A DNA stretch of 56,090 bases. It comes from Clostridiales bacterium. GTDB taxonomy: Bacteria > Bacteroidota > Bacteroidia > Bacteroidales > Muribaculaceae. The notes under the pieces are model-generated. The model searched no databases and was not told the origin of the DNA. It saw nothing but the letters and a program-made list of their open reading frames with translations. The stretch is from the NCBI GenBank assembly GCA_023666645.1, contig JAMPBP010000001.1, positions 236,913 through 293,002 on the forward strand, given 5' to 3'. Within the stretch, counting starts at the first letter, position 1; every line of letters starts with the position of its first letter. The position numbers and the translations under genes were made by a program. Positions 1 to 8,464 of this stretch are shown one piece after another.

Positions 1-56
1 TAGCACTGCAGTTTTTGGTTCTGCCTGTCTAGGTTCGAATCCTGGTAAGACAACCA
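1..56 (+). tRNA. tRNA-Gln (anticodon UUG), 3' part only
   Basis: The window opens inside a tRNA. Seen directly: the end of the D-arm, an anticodon arm whose 7-base loop at 13-19 carries TTG at 15-17, a 4-base variable loop, a T-stem at 29-33 pairing with 41-45 around a TTCGAAT loop, the 3' acceptor strand TAAGACA at 46-52, discriminator A and an encoded CCA at 54-56. The base of the anticodon loop has a U-U mismatch. The 5' acceptor strand and most of the D-arm lie before the window. The UUG anticodon gives glutamine. Confidence 0.88.
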
Positions 57-60
57 CTTG

Positions 61-98
61 AATCGCAACTCATTGCATACTAAATGAGTTGCGATTTT
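61..98 (+). terminator. Intrinsic terminator of the tRNA transcript
   Basis: A perfect 14-bp stem (61-74 with 83-96) and an 8-base loop, followed by a short T run, begins five bases after the tRNA CCA end. It should end the tRNA-Gln transcript. Confidence 0.8.
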
Positions 99-182
99 AG
101 TATTTACCCAAGGTTAAAAACAGTAAGTTTTTTACCACTACCATGAATGCGAGAACCAATCAAAACCCAAAATCATACCATA

Positions 183-3089
183 ATGAAAAAATTTCTACCT
201 GTTCTTTTCTCCCTGTTCCTGTCGCCGGGAATTTATGCACAGACAGCAACTGTGACATGGAGTGTCAGTGATCCCGAGGACCTCAAGCAGGTCACCATCG
301 TGGGTGATGAGACCGCCACAGCGCAGCTGACCGCCGATTTTGAAATGGGCGATAAAATTGCCCGCACCCGCCAAGTCACAGCGTCCAATGCTGCCAGTGG
401 ATTCACTGCCATCACCTACGACCCGGCATTCACTGCATTCTGTCCTGCCACCAAGGTATCGTCAAAGACTGCCGGGCATTGTGTGACTTTCACCATCACA
501 CCTGCCGACGGTCACAAATTCAAACCCACAACAATCGACTTTGATGCCATGAAAGTGGGCACCGACGGTGGAGCCCTCGAAGTAGTGTACTGTACAGGCT
601 CTGGTCCGGAAGTGAAACTGTCGCCCGCACCAATACTCATACGTAACCGTGTGGATGCGTCCAACCCCAACGCCTACGGACACCATGAATACATCCTTGG
701 CGATGTCATCACCGATGGAGAGCCTTTCTCAATCTATTTCTATTTCTCCAATATAAACGGAGTCGACAACAGCAGCCCCAAGGAGATAGCACTGCGCAAT
801 GTAACCGTCAAGGGCGCTGTCGATGAAGAGATTGCAACAGCTTCGACATACATCAAGTCGATGACCTTCAACGGCAAGCTTGATACCAACGATGCCACCA
901 CTATCGACCTCACCGAGCTCATAGCTCAATTGAAGAATGGCGAGACAGTGGCCTATGACAAAAAACTCTATGCCTCACCGGCCGACTTCAATCTCGAGAT
1001 GACCGAAGGATATGACTATGCCATCACCTTTGAGGGCAATGTGGCCCAGGTTACGGTGCTCAAAGGTGAAGAAACAGTATTCACATTCTACGTGCGTTTC
1101 AAAGTGTCCAACCGCGACCCCAAACCGGCAGCACGTCCACTCAACCGCGGCTTGATGGCCGTGAGTCTCACAGGAGCCAATATGGGCACCGGCAACCTGG
1201 TGAGCTGGCGTCACCGCGAGGCCGACGGCTATGGTGTGAAGTACAAGCTCTACCGCGGTAATGCCGAGGCTCAAACCACAGCGATGCTCCGCGGCATGTA
1301 CATCATTGACCGCACCAACTATGTAGATGCCAGCGGTACAGCCGACTCATACTACAAGCTGGAGACCTATGACAAGAGCGGCAAACTACTGTCGACCGAA
1401 GTGAGCGGCAAGACATGGGACAACCAGAATTTCTTCATACCCTTGGAAAAGCCCGCCGACCGTGACGGTGCTTCCTACACCCCCAACGATGCCAGCTATT
1501 GTGACATGGACGGTGACGGTGAGTATGAAATCATACTGAAATGGTCTCCATCCAATGAGAAAGATGCAGCCTCCAACGGCTCTACCGCCCCCATATATCT
1601 CGATTGCATAAAGCTCGACGGCACCAGGTTATGGCGCATCGATGCCGGCCACAATTTCTTCACCAGCGCCCACACCATGCAGTTCATAGCCTGGGACTTT
1701 GACGGTGACGGCTATGGCGAGCTCATGATGAAGACAGCTCCCGGAACCATCGATGGCGAGGGCAACTATGTGCTGATGGGCGATGATGACCCCAATGAGA
1801 GTTTCCTCAGCAGCCGTGGCAAACAGGACCACGGTCCTGAATACATAACCGTGTTTGACGGAACGACCGGTGGTGAACTGGCCACCATACCCTACCACAC
1901 CGACTACAAAGCCGGTGAGAGCTACTGGGGCGACAACAAGCAGAACCGCTCGGAGCGCTATCTGGCCGCCCTGGCCTATCTTGACGGACCTGAGGCAAAT
2001 CCTTGTCCGATATTTGCCCGCGGCTACTACAGCGGTGCGTTTGTCGCCGCCTATGACTGGGACGGCACCACCCTCTCCGAGCGCTGGGTGAGCCGCAACA
2101 CAGAGAGCGGTAAAGGATTATGGGGCGAAGGCGCCCACTGGATCTCGGTGGGCGATTGTGACGGCGATGGCAAGCATGAGATTGTCTACGGCTCTGCCGC
2201 GCTCGACCATGACGGTTCACTGCTTTACCGCACAGGGCTTGGCCATGGCGACGCCCTGCACCTGGGCGATTTCCTCCCGTCGCGTCCCGGCATGGAGGTA
2301 TTCATGGTCCACGAGGAAAAACCCTACGGATATGACCTGCGCGACGCTGCTACCGGTGAATTCATCCTGCACAAGACAGCCAGCGGTGACACCGGTCGTG
2401 GACTCGCTGCCCACTTTGATGACAAAAGCGACCACTCCCAGTTTATCCACAGTGCCGCCGAGGGAATGTTTGACTGTGCCGACGGGTCAGAGATAGCACC
2501 CACATGGGCCATAGGCAGCAGCGGTGCAGGCATCAACTGCCGTATTTACTGGGACGGAGACCTCTATGACGAGTTCTATGACAAGAGTATCATCGGCAAC
2601 TGGAACCACGACAACAAATGCTTTGACCGCTACAAAGTGAACAACGGTTTCTATGTGATAGGCAACCGCAACAACGGCTCAAAGAACAACCCATGTGTAC
2701 TTGGCGACCTGCTGGGCGACTGGCGCGAGGAAATAGTACAGTGGGGCACCGCCGACGATGGGTCAATGCACCTCATAATCAATGCCACAAGCTACCCCTC
2801 TGAATACCGTATACCCCACCTCATGGACGACCTCAACTACCGTGTGCAGGTGGTCAATCAGAACTGCTGCTACAACCAGCCTCCCCACCTGTCAATCGAT
2901 CCCTCGGTAGTCTATGCCGGCAACCCCAATAAGGCCCAGCAGAAGAACGATACCAGCGGCATCGAGAATGTAGAGGTGGACGGTGACAACGGTCCCGAGG
3001 TGATATACAACCTGCAGGGCATACGTGTAGACCACATAACCACACCGGGCGTCTACATCATCAACGGCACGAAAACAATTGTGAAGTAA
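183..3089 (+). CDS. Secreted rhamnogalacturonan lyase, family PL11, with C-terminal sorting-like tail
   Basis: Probable endolyase that cleaves the rhamnogalacturonan-I backbone by beta-elimination outside the cytoplasm. The start at 183 is preferred over the in-frame ATG at 147 because it gives a clean signal peptide (MKKFLPVLFSLFLSPGIYA, cut before Gln20). Residues 20 to about 315 form a beta-rich N-terminal extension. The PL11 region starts near residue 318 (RPLNRGLMAVSLTG) and runs to about 920. It holds Asp-rich calcium-type loops (DMDGDGEYE near 441, DFDGDG near 505, DCDGDGKHE near 658) and the family-typical end GDWREEIVQW ... YNQPPHLS. At 968 aa it is longer than the roughly 620-aa Bacillus enzymes because of the extension. 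The last 40 or so residues (YNLQGIRV ... PGVYIINGTKTIVK) resemble a short type IX sorting tail. It stands alone between a tRNA terminator and its own terminator, about 22 kb from the pectin-type PUL. Confidence 0.9.
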   Translation: MKKFLPVLFSLFLSPGIYAQTATVTWSVSDPEDLKQVTIVGDETATAQLTADFEMGDKIARTRQVTASNAASGFTAITYDPAFTAFCPATKVSSKTAGHCVTFTITPADGHKFKPTTIDFDAMKVGTDGGALEVVYCTGSGPEVKLSPAPILIRNRVDASNPNAYGHHEYILGDVITDGEPFSIYFYFSNINGVDNSSPKEIALRNVTVKGAVDEEIATASTYIKSMTFNGKLDTNDATTIDLTELIAQLKNGETVAYDKKLYASPADFNLEMTEGYDYAITFEGNVAQVTVLKGEETVFTFYVRFKVSNRDPKPAARPLNRGLMAVSLTGANMGTGNLVSWRHREADGYGVKYKLYRGNAEAQTTAMLRGMYIIDRTNYVDASGTADSYYKLETYDKSGKLLSTEVSGKTWDNQNFFIPLEKPADRDGASYTPNDASYCDMDGDGEYEIILKWSPSNEKDAASNGSTAPIYLDCIKLDGTRLWRIDAGHNFFTSAHTMQFIAWDFDGDGYGELMMKTAPGTIDGEGNYVLMGDDDPNESFLSSRGKQDHGPEYITVFDGTTGGELATIPYHTDYKAGESYWGDNKQNRSERYLAALAYLDGPEANPCPIFARGYYSGAFVAAYDWDGTTLSERWVSRNTESGKGLWGEGAHWISVGDCDGDGKHEIVYGSAALDHDGSLLYRTGLGHGDALHLGDFLPSRPGMEVFMVHEEKPYGYDLRDAATGEFILHKTASGDTGRGLAAHFDDKSDHSQFIHSAAEGMFDCADGSEIAPTWAIGSSGAGINCRIYWDGDLYDEFYDKSIIGNWNHDNKCFDRYKVNNGFYVIGNRNNGSKNNPCVLGDLLGDWREEIVQWGTADDGSMHLIINATSYPSEYRIPHLMDDLNYRVQVVNQNCCYNQPPHLSIDPSVVYAGNPNKAQQKNDTSGIENVEVDGDNGPEVIYNLQGIRVDHITTPGVYIINGTKTIVK

Positions 3090-3137
3090 TCACAGCACCC
3101 CCGTAGCGACAACGCGACACGCGGTTGCTCACCAACA

Positions 3138-3180
3138 TGTGGCCACCGGCAGGATTTTTCCCGCCCGTGGCCACATTTTT
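3138..3180 (+). terminator. Intrinsic terminator after the PL11 gene
   Basis: A 9-bp perfect stem (TGTGGCCAC at 3138-3146 with GTGGCCACA at 3167-3175) is followed directly by five T residues. Inner GGC/GCC pairing can extend it. It separates the lyase gene from the rbfA run. Confidence 0.85.
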
Positions 3181-3214
3181 ACCCACCCGTTCCATTTATA
3201 TCGTAATTTATAGT

Positions 3215-3222
3215 TAATTTTG
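3215..3222 (+). promoter_or_regulatory. Candidate -7 box upstream of rbfA
   Basis: TAATTTTG fits the Bacteroidetes primary sigma -7 consensus TAnnTTTG and lies about 94 bases before the rbfA start, just after the previous terminator. No good TTTG -33 box is visible at the expected spacing, so the call rests on one box and on position. Confidence 0.4.
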
Positions 3223-3315
3223 TATGCCCCGGCAAACCACCCGGGGGTCAACCTGTGTTATAGTCACGATGAGCGGTTGCAACAACGTCAATCGCTATTA
3301 ATAAACTTCAATATT

Positions 3316-3669
3316 ATGGAATCAACCCGACAAGCCAAAATAGCACGCCTGCTCCAAAAAGAGCTGAGCGAAATATTCCGCCGCCAGACGGCCAAAACCC
3401 ATGGTGTACTTGTATCGGTGAGCGCTGTGCGCGTCTCGCCCGACCTGAGCATAGCCCGCGCTTATCTCTCAGTATTCCCCAGCGATAAGGGGCAGGAAAT
3501 ACTCAATGAAATCAACCGCAGTGCCAAAACCATCAGATATGAGCTGGCCCAGATAGTGCGCCACCAGCTGCGCAAGACCCCCGAGCTTTCATTCTATCTC
3601 GATGACTCGCTCGACTATATCGAGAACATCGACAACCTGCTCAAGACAGGAGAAACCACGGGACAATAA
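3316..3669 (+). CDS. rbfA: 30S ribosome-binding factor RbfA
   Basis: Cold-shock and ribosome-maturation factor that binds the free 30S subunit during late 16S rRNA processing. The ATG at 3316 gives a 117-aa protein beginning MESTRQAKIARLLQKELSEI, a typical RbfA N-terminus; upstream in-frame codons from 3220 are non-conserved. The single KH-like fold is visible in VSVSAVRVSPDLSIARAYLS followed by the C-terminal helix and the PELSFYLDDSLDYIENIDNL end that marks the family. It is the first gene of a seven-gene plus-strand run. Confidence 0.93.
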   Translation: MESTRQAKIARLLQKELSEIFRRQTAKTHGVLVSVSAVRVSPDLSIARAYLSVFPSDKGQEILNEINRSAKTIRYELAQIVRHQLRKTPELSFYLDDSLDYIENIDNLLKTGETTGQ

Positions 3670-3730
3670 TAAGATAGCATAGTTTGCTAAAAATCATATA
3701 ACGGCTCCCTGAGCCTACAGTAGTCCAATC

Positions 3731-4963
3731 ATGCTGTCACTGCGCATCGCGTTGCGCTACCTGTTCTCACACAAGTCGCACAATGCAGTCAACATACTCT
3801 CACTGGTGTCGATAGCCGGCGTGGCAATAGCCACGACGGCCATGGTCATCGTGTTGTCGGTATTCAACGGTTTCAGCGACCTCACCTCTATCAAGCTGTC
3901 ACTGATGGACCCCGACCTACTTGTGGTTCCAAACCGTGGCAAAGTGATTGCCAACGCTGATTCTCTCGCCATGAGACTCGCCGGTGACGACAACATAGCC
4001 CTCGCCTCGCCCATGGTCAAAGAGCAAGCCCTGGCCGTCACGCCCGATGGACAGATGCCGGTGACCATCCTTGGACTCACAGCCGATGCCACCGCCCACA
4101 CCTGTCTGCGCGAGATAATGCTTGACGGGGCCCCATTGGTGGGGTATTTCAACGAACCCGACCAGCCTCTGTATGGCAGTCCGCTCGGAGTGATAAGCGT
4201 TGGAGTGGCTGTCGAGACAGGGTTACGCTCGGGCTACGACACCTCCCTGCAGCTATACACCCCCAAGCGCGTGGGGCGCATCAATGTAGCCAACCCGGCG
4301 ACCGCATTCCGTGGCGACACGATAATCGTTGCCGGGGTGTACCGGGTGGAACAGGCCGAGTATGACAACGACATGGTGATTGTACCTGTTGAAGTGACAC
4401 GCCGGCTGCTCGACTACAACAATGGCGAGGCCTCGGGTATTCAGCTTTTTCTTACCGACGGTGCTGAGGCATCGGCCACAAGCCGCAGAGTCAGGGAGCT
4501 ACTGGATTCCGACTATATGGTGCTCGACCGCCAAGCCCAGCAACAGCAGGCATTCAAAATGATAGCCATCGAGAAATGGGTCACATTGCTCATGCTTGCA
4601 TTCATTCTGGTCATAACCTCATTCAATGTTATCTCGGCCATCTACATATTGCGTGTCGAGAAACAGGACAACATGGGGGTTCTCATTGCCATGGGAGCCA
4701 CCGGCTCCATGATCAGGAACATATTTGCCTGGCAAGGTCGTATCATCACGCTCACCGGTGGTATCATAGGCATCATAGCCGGTTCGGCCATCACGCTGGC
4801 CCAGCAATATGGAGGCTTCATCAAACTCAATGCCGGTGACATGTCGATGCTCACCGTGGAGTCATACCCGGTGAGACTGGAGGCCAGCGACCTGCTTATT
4901 GTAGCAGCCACAGTCACAATCGTGGCACTACTGTGCGCCCACATCTCAGCACTGAAAAAATGA
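3731..4963 (+). CDS. LolC/LolE-family lipoprotein-releasing ABC permease
   Basis: Inner-membrane permease of the FtsX/MacB superfamily, probably part of the complex that extracts outer-membrane lipoproteins from the inner membrane. The 410-aa protein has the expected plan: a cytoplasmic start (LRIALRYLFSHKSHNAVNIL), one transmembrane helix near 20-45, a large periplasmic MacB-type core (about 46-265), then three transmembrane helices in the C-terminal third with the FtsX-like stretch LRVEKQDNMGVLIAMGAT. No LolD-type ATPase lies beside it; the next gene encodes a soluble twin ATPase of a different family. LolC and LolE cannot be separated from sequence alone, so no symbol is given. Confidence 0.85.
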   Translation: MLSLRIALRYLFSHKSHNAVNILSLVSIAGVAIATTAMVIVLSVFNGFSDLTSIKLSLMDPDLLVVPNRGKVIANADSLAMRLAGDDNIALASPMVKEQALAVTPDGQMPVTILGLTADATAHTCLREIMLDGAPLVGYFNEPDQPLYGSPLGVISVGVAVETGLRSGYDTSLQLYTPKRVGRINVANPATAFRGDTIIVAGVYRVEQAEYDNDMVIVPVEVTRRLLDYNNGEASGIQLFLTDGAEASATSRRVRELLDSDYMVLDRQAQQQQAFKMIAIEKWVTLLMLAFILVITSFNVISAIYILRVEKQDNMGVLIAMGATGSMIRNIFAWQGRIITLTGGIIGIIAGSAITLAQQYGGFIKLNAGDMSMLTVESYPVRLEASDLLIVAATVTIVALLCAHISALKK

Positions 4964-5011
4964 ACAGGAGCCTCACCTCTCATAAAGTTGTCAGCATTCA
5001 TTACTAACTAA

Positions 5012-6490
5012 ATGACCCAGCAAGCAATGGCCGTCCAACCACAACCTCTGTTACATCTTGCCAGCGACTGGCTATACTATGCCACTACCCGCATTGACAA
5101 TAGTGTCCACCCCACCATCTACCGGGGCGTAACCGTTGTCATAGGCCCCAACGGAGCCGGGAAATCGATGCTCGGCGACATCATAGAGCGAGGCCGTAAC
5201 TTCCGCACAAACCGGTTGACAACTCCCACAGGCGAGCCGTTGAAAGTGAAGAAAGTGGAATTTGCCGACATACACTCCCTGCGCGGCATCACAGCAACGG
5301 GTTACTACCAGCAACGGTATGAGGCCACCATGAACGACGAGGTGCCCGAAGTGGCACATGTACTCGACCCATCAATCGACATCGCCGACGTAACCGGGTG
5401 GTGCCATTGCCTGGGACTTGATGGTATACTGGAGAAAAAAATCAATTTTCTGTCGAGCGGTGAGTTACGCAAGCTGCTCATTGCGGTAACCCTCACCTCA
5501 CGCCCCGACCTGCTAATACTCGACAATCCCTACATCGGTCTCGACACAGCATCGCGCTCGATTCTCGATGACGCCCTCAGACAGTTGCCCGAGATCGGTG
5601 TCAACATCATGATGATTGTGTGCGATCCACGCGACATTCCTACATATACCACAGCTGTCATACCGGTCAACGACATGAAAATATTGCCGACGGTCATGGC
5701 CGAAGGCCCTATAGGAAACCTGAGGCAATCGTTCATGTACCTCTTTGACTACGCCATTGACACATCGCGACTGCCCCGACCGCTCCACACTGATGACACC
5801 ACGGTCGATATCATCGCCAATTTTGACAACTGCCGGGTAGGCTACGGATCCACTACTATCATCAATAATATAAGCTGGACCATCACCGACAACGAGCGCT
5901 GGGCACTGCGTGGTCCAAATGGGTCGGGCAAATCGACACTACTGAGCATGATCAACGCCGACAATCCAGCTTCCTACCGCTCAGATATCACGCTTTTTGA
6001 CCGACCACGAGGTTCAGGCGAGAGCATCTGGGACATAAAGCGCCGCATAGGCTACGTCTCCCCCGAGATGCGCCTCTATTTCAGCGGCACCGGAGATGCG
6101 GCCACTATCATAGGCCAGGGACTCAACGACACAGTGGGCAACTACATGAAGCTGAAACCCGACCAGGAAGCACAAGCTTTGCTGTGGGTCGACATGCTCC
6201 ACCTGGAGCTGATAGCCCGGCGCCCCTACAACACGCTATCGGCAGGCGAGCGCCAGATGGTGCTACTGGCCCGCGCCATGATCAAACAGCCCCGGCTGCT
6301 CATTTTAGACGAGCCGATGCACGGCCTCGACTACGGCCGCAAACGTGCCATGCGCGCCCTCATCAACTACCTCGCGGCCCGCGCCAACCAGCCAGGTTCG
6401 CGCTACCCCATGGCCCTCATCTATGTCACCCACGACAATGATGAACTCCCCGAGTGCATAAACCGCACTCTCGACCTCTCCCACCTGTAA
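5012..6490 (+). CDS. Twin ABC-ATPase protein, ModF/PhrA-like
   Basis: Soluble protein of 492 aa with two fused ABC ATPase domains and no membrane segment, matching the layout of the ModF/PhrA group (COG1119), whose role is poorly defined. Domain 1 has Walker A GPNGAGKS at 45-52, signature LSSGE at about 147 and Walker B LLILDNP at 167-173. Domain 2 has Walker A GPNGSGKS at 301-308, signature LSAGERQMVLLARA and Walker B LLILDEP at 429-435. In domain 1 the catalytic glutamate after the Walker B aspartate is asparagine (Asn172), so that site may bind but hydrolyse ATP poorly; domain 2 keeps Glu434. The gene starts 48 bases after the Lol-type permease, but nothing ties the two proteins functionally. 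An alternative start is Met6. Confidence 0.8.
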   Translation: MTQQAMAVQPQPLLHLASDWLYYATTRIDNSVHPTIYRGVTVVIGPNGAGKSMLGDIIERGRNFRTNRLTTPTGEPLKVKKVEFADIHSLRGITATGYYQQRYEATMNDEVPEVAHVLDPSIDIADVTGWCHCLGLDGILEKKINFLSSGELRKLLIAVTLTSRPDLLILDNPYIGLDTASRSILDDALRQLPEIGVNIMMIVCDPRDIPTYTTAVIPVNDMKILPTVMAEGPIGNLRQSFMYLFDYAIDTSRLPRPLHTDDTTVDIIANFDNCRVGYGSTTIINNISWTITDNERWALRGPNGSGKSTLLSMINADNPASYRSDITLFDRPRGSGESIWDIKRRIGYVSPEMRLYFSGTGDAATIIGQGLNDTVGNYMKLKPDQEAQALLWVDMLHLELIARRPYNTLSAGERQMVLLARAMIKQPRLLILDEPMHGLDYGRKRAMRALINYLAARANQPGSRYPMALIYVTHDNDELPECINRTLDLSHL

Positions 6491-6515
6491 CATCACCACT
6501 CACCAACTCACAGCA

Positions 6516-7634
6516 ATGCAGCTCAACCATATAACAATAAACAATTTCAAGAATATCGAGGAGGCCTCGCTCGACTTCTCCCCTTCCATCAACTGCCTGC
6601 TCGGCAACAACGGAATGGGGAAGAGCAACACCCTCGACGCCATATACTACCTGAGCTTCGCCCGCAGCTTCAGCGGACTCACCGACCCTCAACTCGTGAA
6701 AAAAGGGAGCGACTACATGATGCTGCAGGGGACCTACACACGCAAGGACCTCACCGAGCAACTTTCGGCCGGCATTGTCAACCGGCGACGCAAATCATTC
6801 AAGCGTGGCGGCAAGGAATACCAGCGGCTGAGCGACCACATAGGAGTATTTCCAGCCGTACTCATATCACCGGCCGACTCCGACCTCATCACCGGCACCG
6901 GGGAGGAGCGCCGTCGTTTCATGGACCTGGTCATAGCCCAGAGCGACGCGGTGTATCTCGACCATCTCATACGCTACGGCCGCTCACTGCAACAGCGCAA
7001 CAAGATGCTTCACGAGGGCATTGTCGACCACAACCTCTACCTCGCCGTAGAGACTGCAATGGCCATGTCGGCCCATTACATCGCTCAGCGCCGACGTCAC
7101 TGGGTAGAGGAACTTACCCCGATATTCACCGATCTGTATGCCCGAATCGCCGGCGACGGAGAGACCCCGTCGATAACCTACCGCACACATCTTTCCGAGG
7201 GAACCTCCTACGAGCTATTGCTCGACAACGCCCGGCGCCACGACGAGGCTGTAGGACACACATCAGTAGGCCCACACCGCGATGACCTGGAGCTATCGCT
7301 CAACGGGCTCCCGGTGCGTCGCGCGGCAAGTCAGGGACAGTGCAAGTCGTTCACCATTGCCCTGAGACTCGCACAATATGAATTCCTGCACCGCTCGGCA
7401 GCACTATCACCGCTGCTCCTGCTCGATGACATCTTTGACAAGCTCGATGCCTCGAGGGTGGAACGCATCGTGTCGATTGTGCGCGACCACAACCGCTTCG
7501 GTCAGATTTTCATCACCGATACCAACCGCGACCACCTCGACTCAATAATGCAACTCACAGGAGCCAACTACAAGATGTGGCTCGTGGAGAATGGAGTGTT
7601 CACCCCTATACACCATAGCCATGAAACGCAGTGA
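6516..7634 (+). CDS. recF: DNA replication and repair protein RecF
   Basis: SMC-like ATPase that helps load RecA at single-strand gaps. The 372-aa length is normal. Seen: the N-terminus MQLNHITINNFKNIEEASLDF, Walker A GNNGMGKS at 30-37, the SMC-type signature ASQGQCKSFTIALRLA and a Walker B region LLLLDDIFDKLD near 302. The gene sits 25 bases after the ModF-like gene and overlaps the next start by 14 bases. In many bacteria recF lies with dnaA-dnaN; here it is paired with a DUF721 gene, which is usual in Bacteroidetes. Confidence 0.95.
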   Translation: MQLNHITINNFKNIEEASLDFSPSINCLLGNNGMGKSNTLDAIYYLSFARSFSGLTDPQLVKKGSDYMMLQGTYTRKDLTEQLSAGIVNRRRKSFKRGGKEYQRLSDHIGVFPAVLISPADSDLITGTGEERRRFMDLVIAQSDAVYLDHLIRYGRSLQQRNKMLHEGIVDHNLYLAVETAMAMSAHYIAQRRRHWVEELTPIFTDLYARIAGDGETPSITYRTHLSEGTSYELLLDNARRHDEAVGHTSVGPHRDDLELSLNGLPVRRAASQGQCKSFTIALRLAQYEFLHRSAALSPLLLLDDIFDKLDASRVERIVSIVRDHNRFGQIFITDTNRDHLDSIMQLTGANYKMWLVENGVFTPIHHSHETQ

Positions 7635-7911
7635 CCCCATGTCGATAAAACAGCTCATCGACACGGTGCTCGATGATGACAAACTGCGTGACGCAGCCCG
7701 GGCCCAGCGCCTATGTTACATGTGGCCCGAGATTGTAGGACAAGGCATCAACCGATACACTTCCAAACGCTATGTAGCCGAGCGGCAGCTCCATGTCTAC
7801 ATATCATCGGCACCACTCAAAAATGAGCTGCAGTTCCACCGCTCGCGACTGGTCGAGTTGCTCAACCAATCGGTAGGAGCCGATGTTATAGATGATATCA
7901 TAATACACTAA
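7621..7911 (+). CDS. DUF721 family protein, DciA-like
   Basis: Small 96-aa protein of the DUF721 family, related to DciA, which in many bacteria helps load the replicative helicase. The start chosen is the ATG at 7621, which overlaps the end of recF by 14 bases; the longer in-frame start at 7591 adds only recF-overlapping residues. Family features seen are the WPEIVGQGINRYT stretch, the YVAERQLHVYISSAPLKNEL strand-turn-strand and the C-terminal LNQSVGADVIDDI. Coupling to recF fits a DNA replication role, but helicase loading by this protein is inference. Confidence 0.8.
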   Translation: MKRSDPMSIKQLIDTVLDDDKLRDAARAQRLCYMWPEIVGQGINRYTSKRYVAERQLHVYISSAPLKNELQFHRSRLVELLNQSVGADVIDDIIIH

Positions 7912-7927
7912 CACTACCAAGATAATC

Positions 7928-8404
7928 ATGGAACACAAGCCCATACAACTGCCTCTCCACGAGAATCCCCGCGTGCCCACCCCGGCGACACCATTCTACC
8001 ATATGGTACCCCTGCAGATACGTTTCAACGACATCGACATGCTGGGACATCTCAACAACGGCACCTACCTCACATTCATGGACCTGGGGAAAGCCCATTA
8101 TTTCAACGATGTGCTCGGATCTGAAATCGACTGGCACAGAATCAACATGGCCATCGTCAACATCAACGTCAATTTCTATGCCCCCACATTCCTCACGAGC
8201 AATATTGCTGTACTCACACAAGTGACCCGCATCTCGGTCCACTCGCTCACCATGGAACAACGCATAGTCGATGTCGACTCGGGCGAGGTCAAGAGCGCGG
8301 CCACCGTCATCATGGCCGGCTATGATGTAGCCACAACCAAGAGCCTCCCCATCGACCCACAATGGCGTTCGGCCATTGAGAAATGGGAGGGACACCCGCT
8401 GTAG
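7928..8404 (+). CDS. Acyl-CoA thioesterase, 4HBT hotdog family
   Basis: Predicted cytoplasmic thioesterase of 158 aa. The hotdog active-site motif is visible as RFNDIDMLGHLNNGTYL, with the Asp and His-Asn-Asn of 4-hydroxybenzoyl-CoA or YbgC-type enzymes, followed by a long beta region (INVNFYAPTFLTSNIAVLTQ). Substrate is not readable from the sequence; short or medium-chain acyl-CoA is typical of the family. It starts 16 bases after the DUF721 gene. Confidence 0.8.
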   Translation: MEHKPIQLPLHENPRVPTPATPFYHMVPLQIRFNDIDMLGHLNNGTYLTFMDLGKAHYFNDVLGSEIDWHRINMAIVNINVNFYAPTFLTSNIAVLTQVTRISVHSLTMEQRIVDVDSGEVKSAATVIMAGYDVATTKSLPIDPQWRSAIEKWEGHPL

Positions 8405-8464
8405 AGAGCCACCCACCCTCACAACTGCATCACACCACATCATCACAAAAACGACATCTGAACA

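Noticed and set aside
147-182. Upstream ATG for the PL11 gene
   Set aside because: It would put 12 polar residues before a clear signal peptide; the start at 183 is better.
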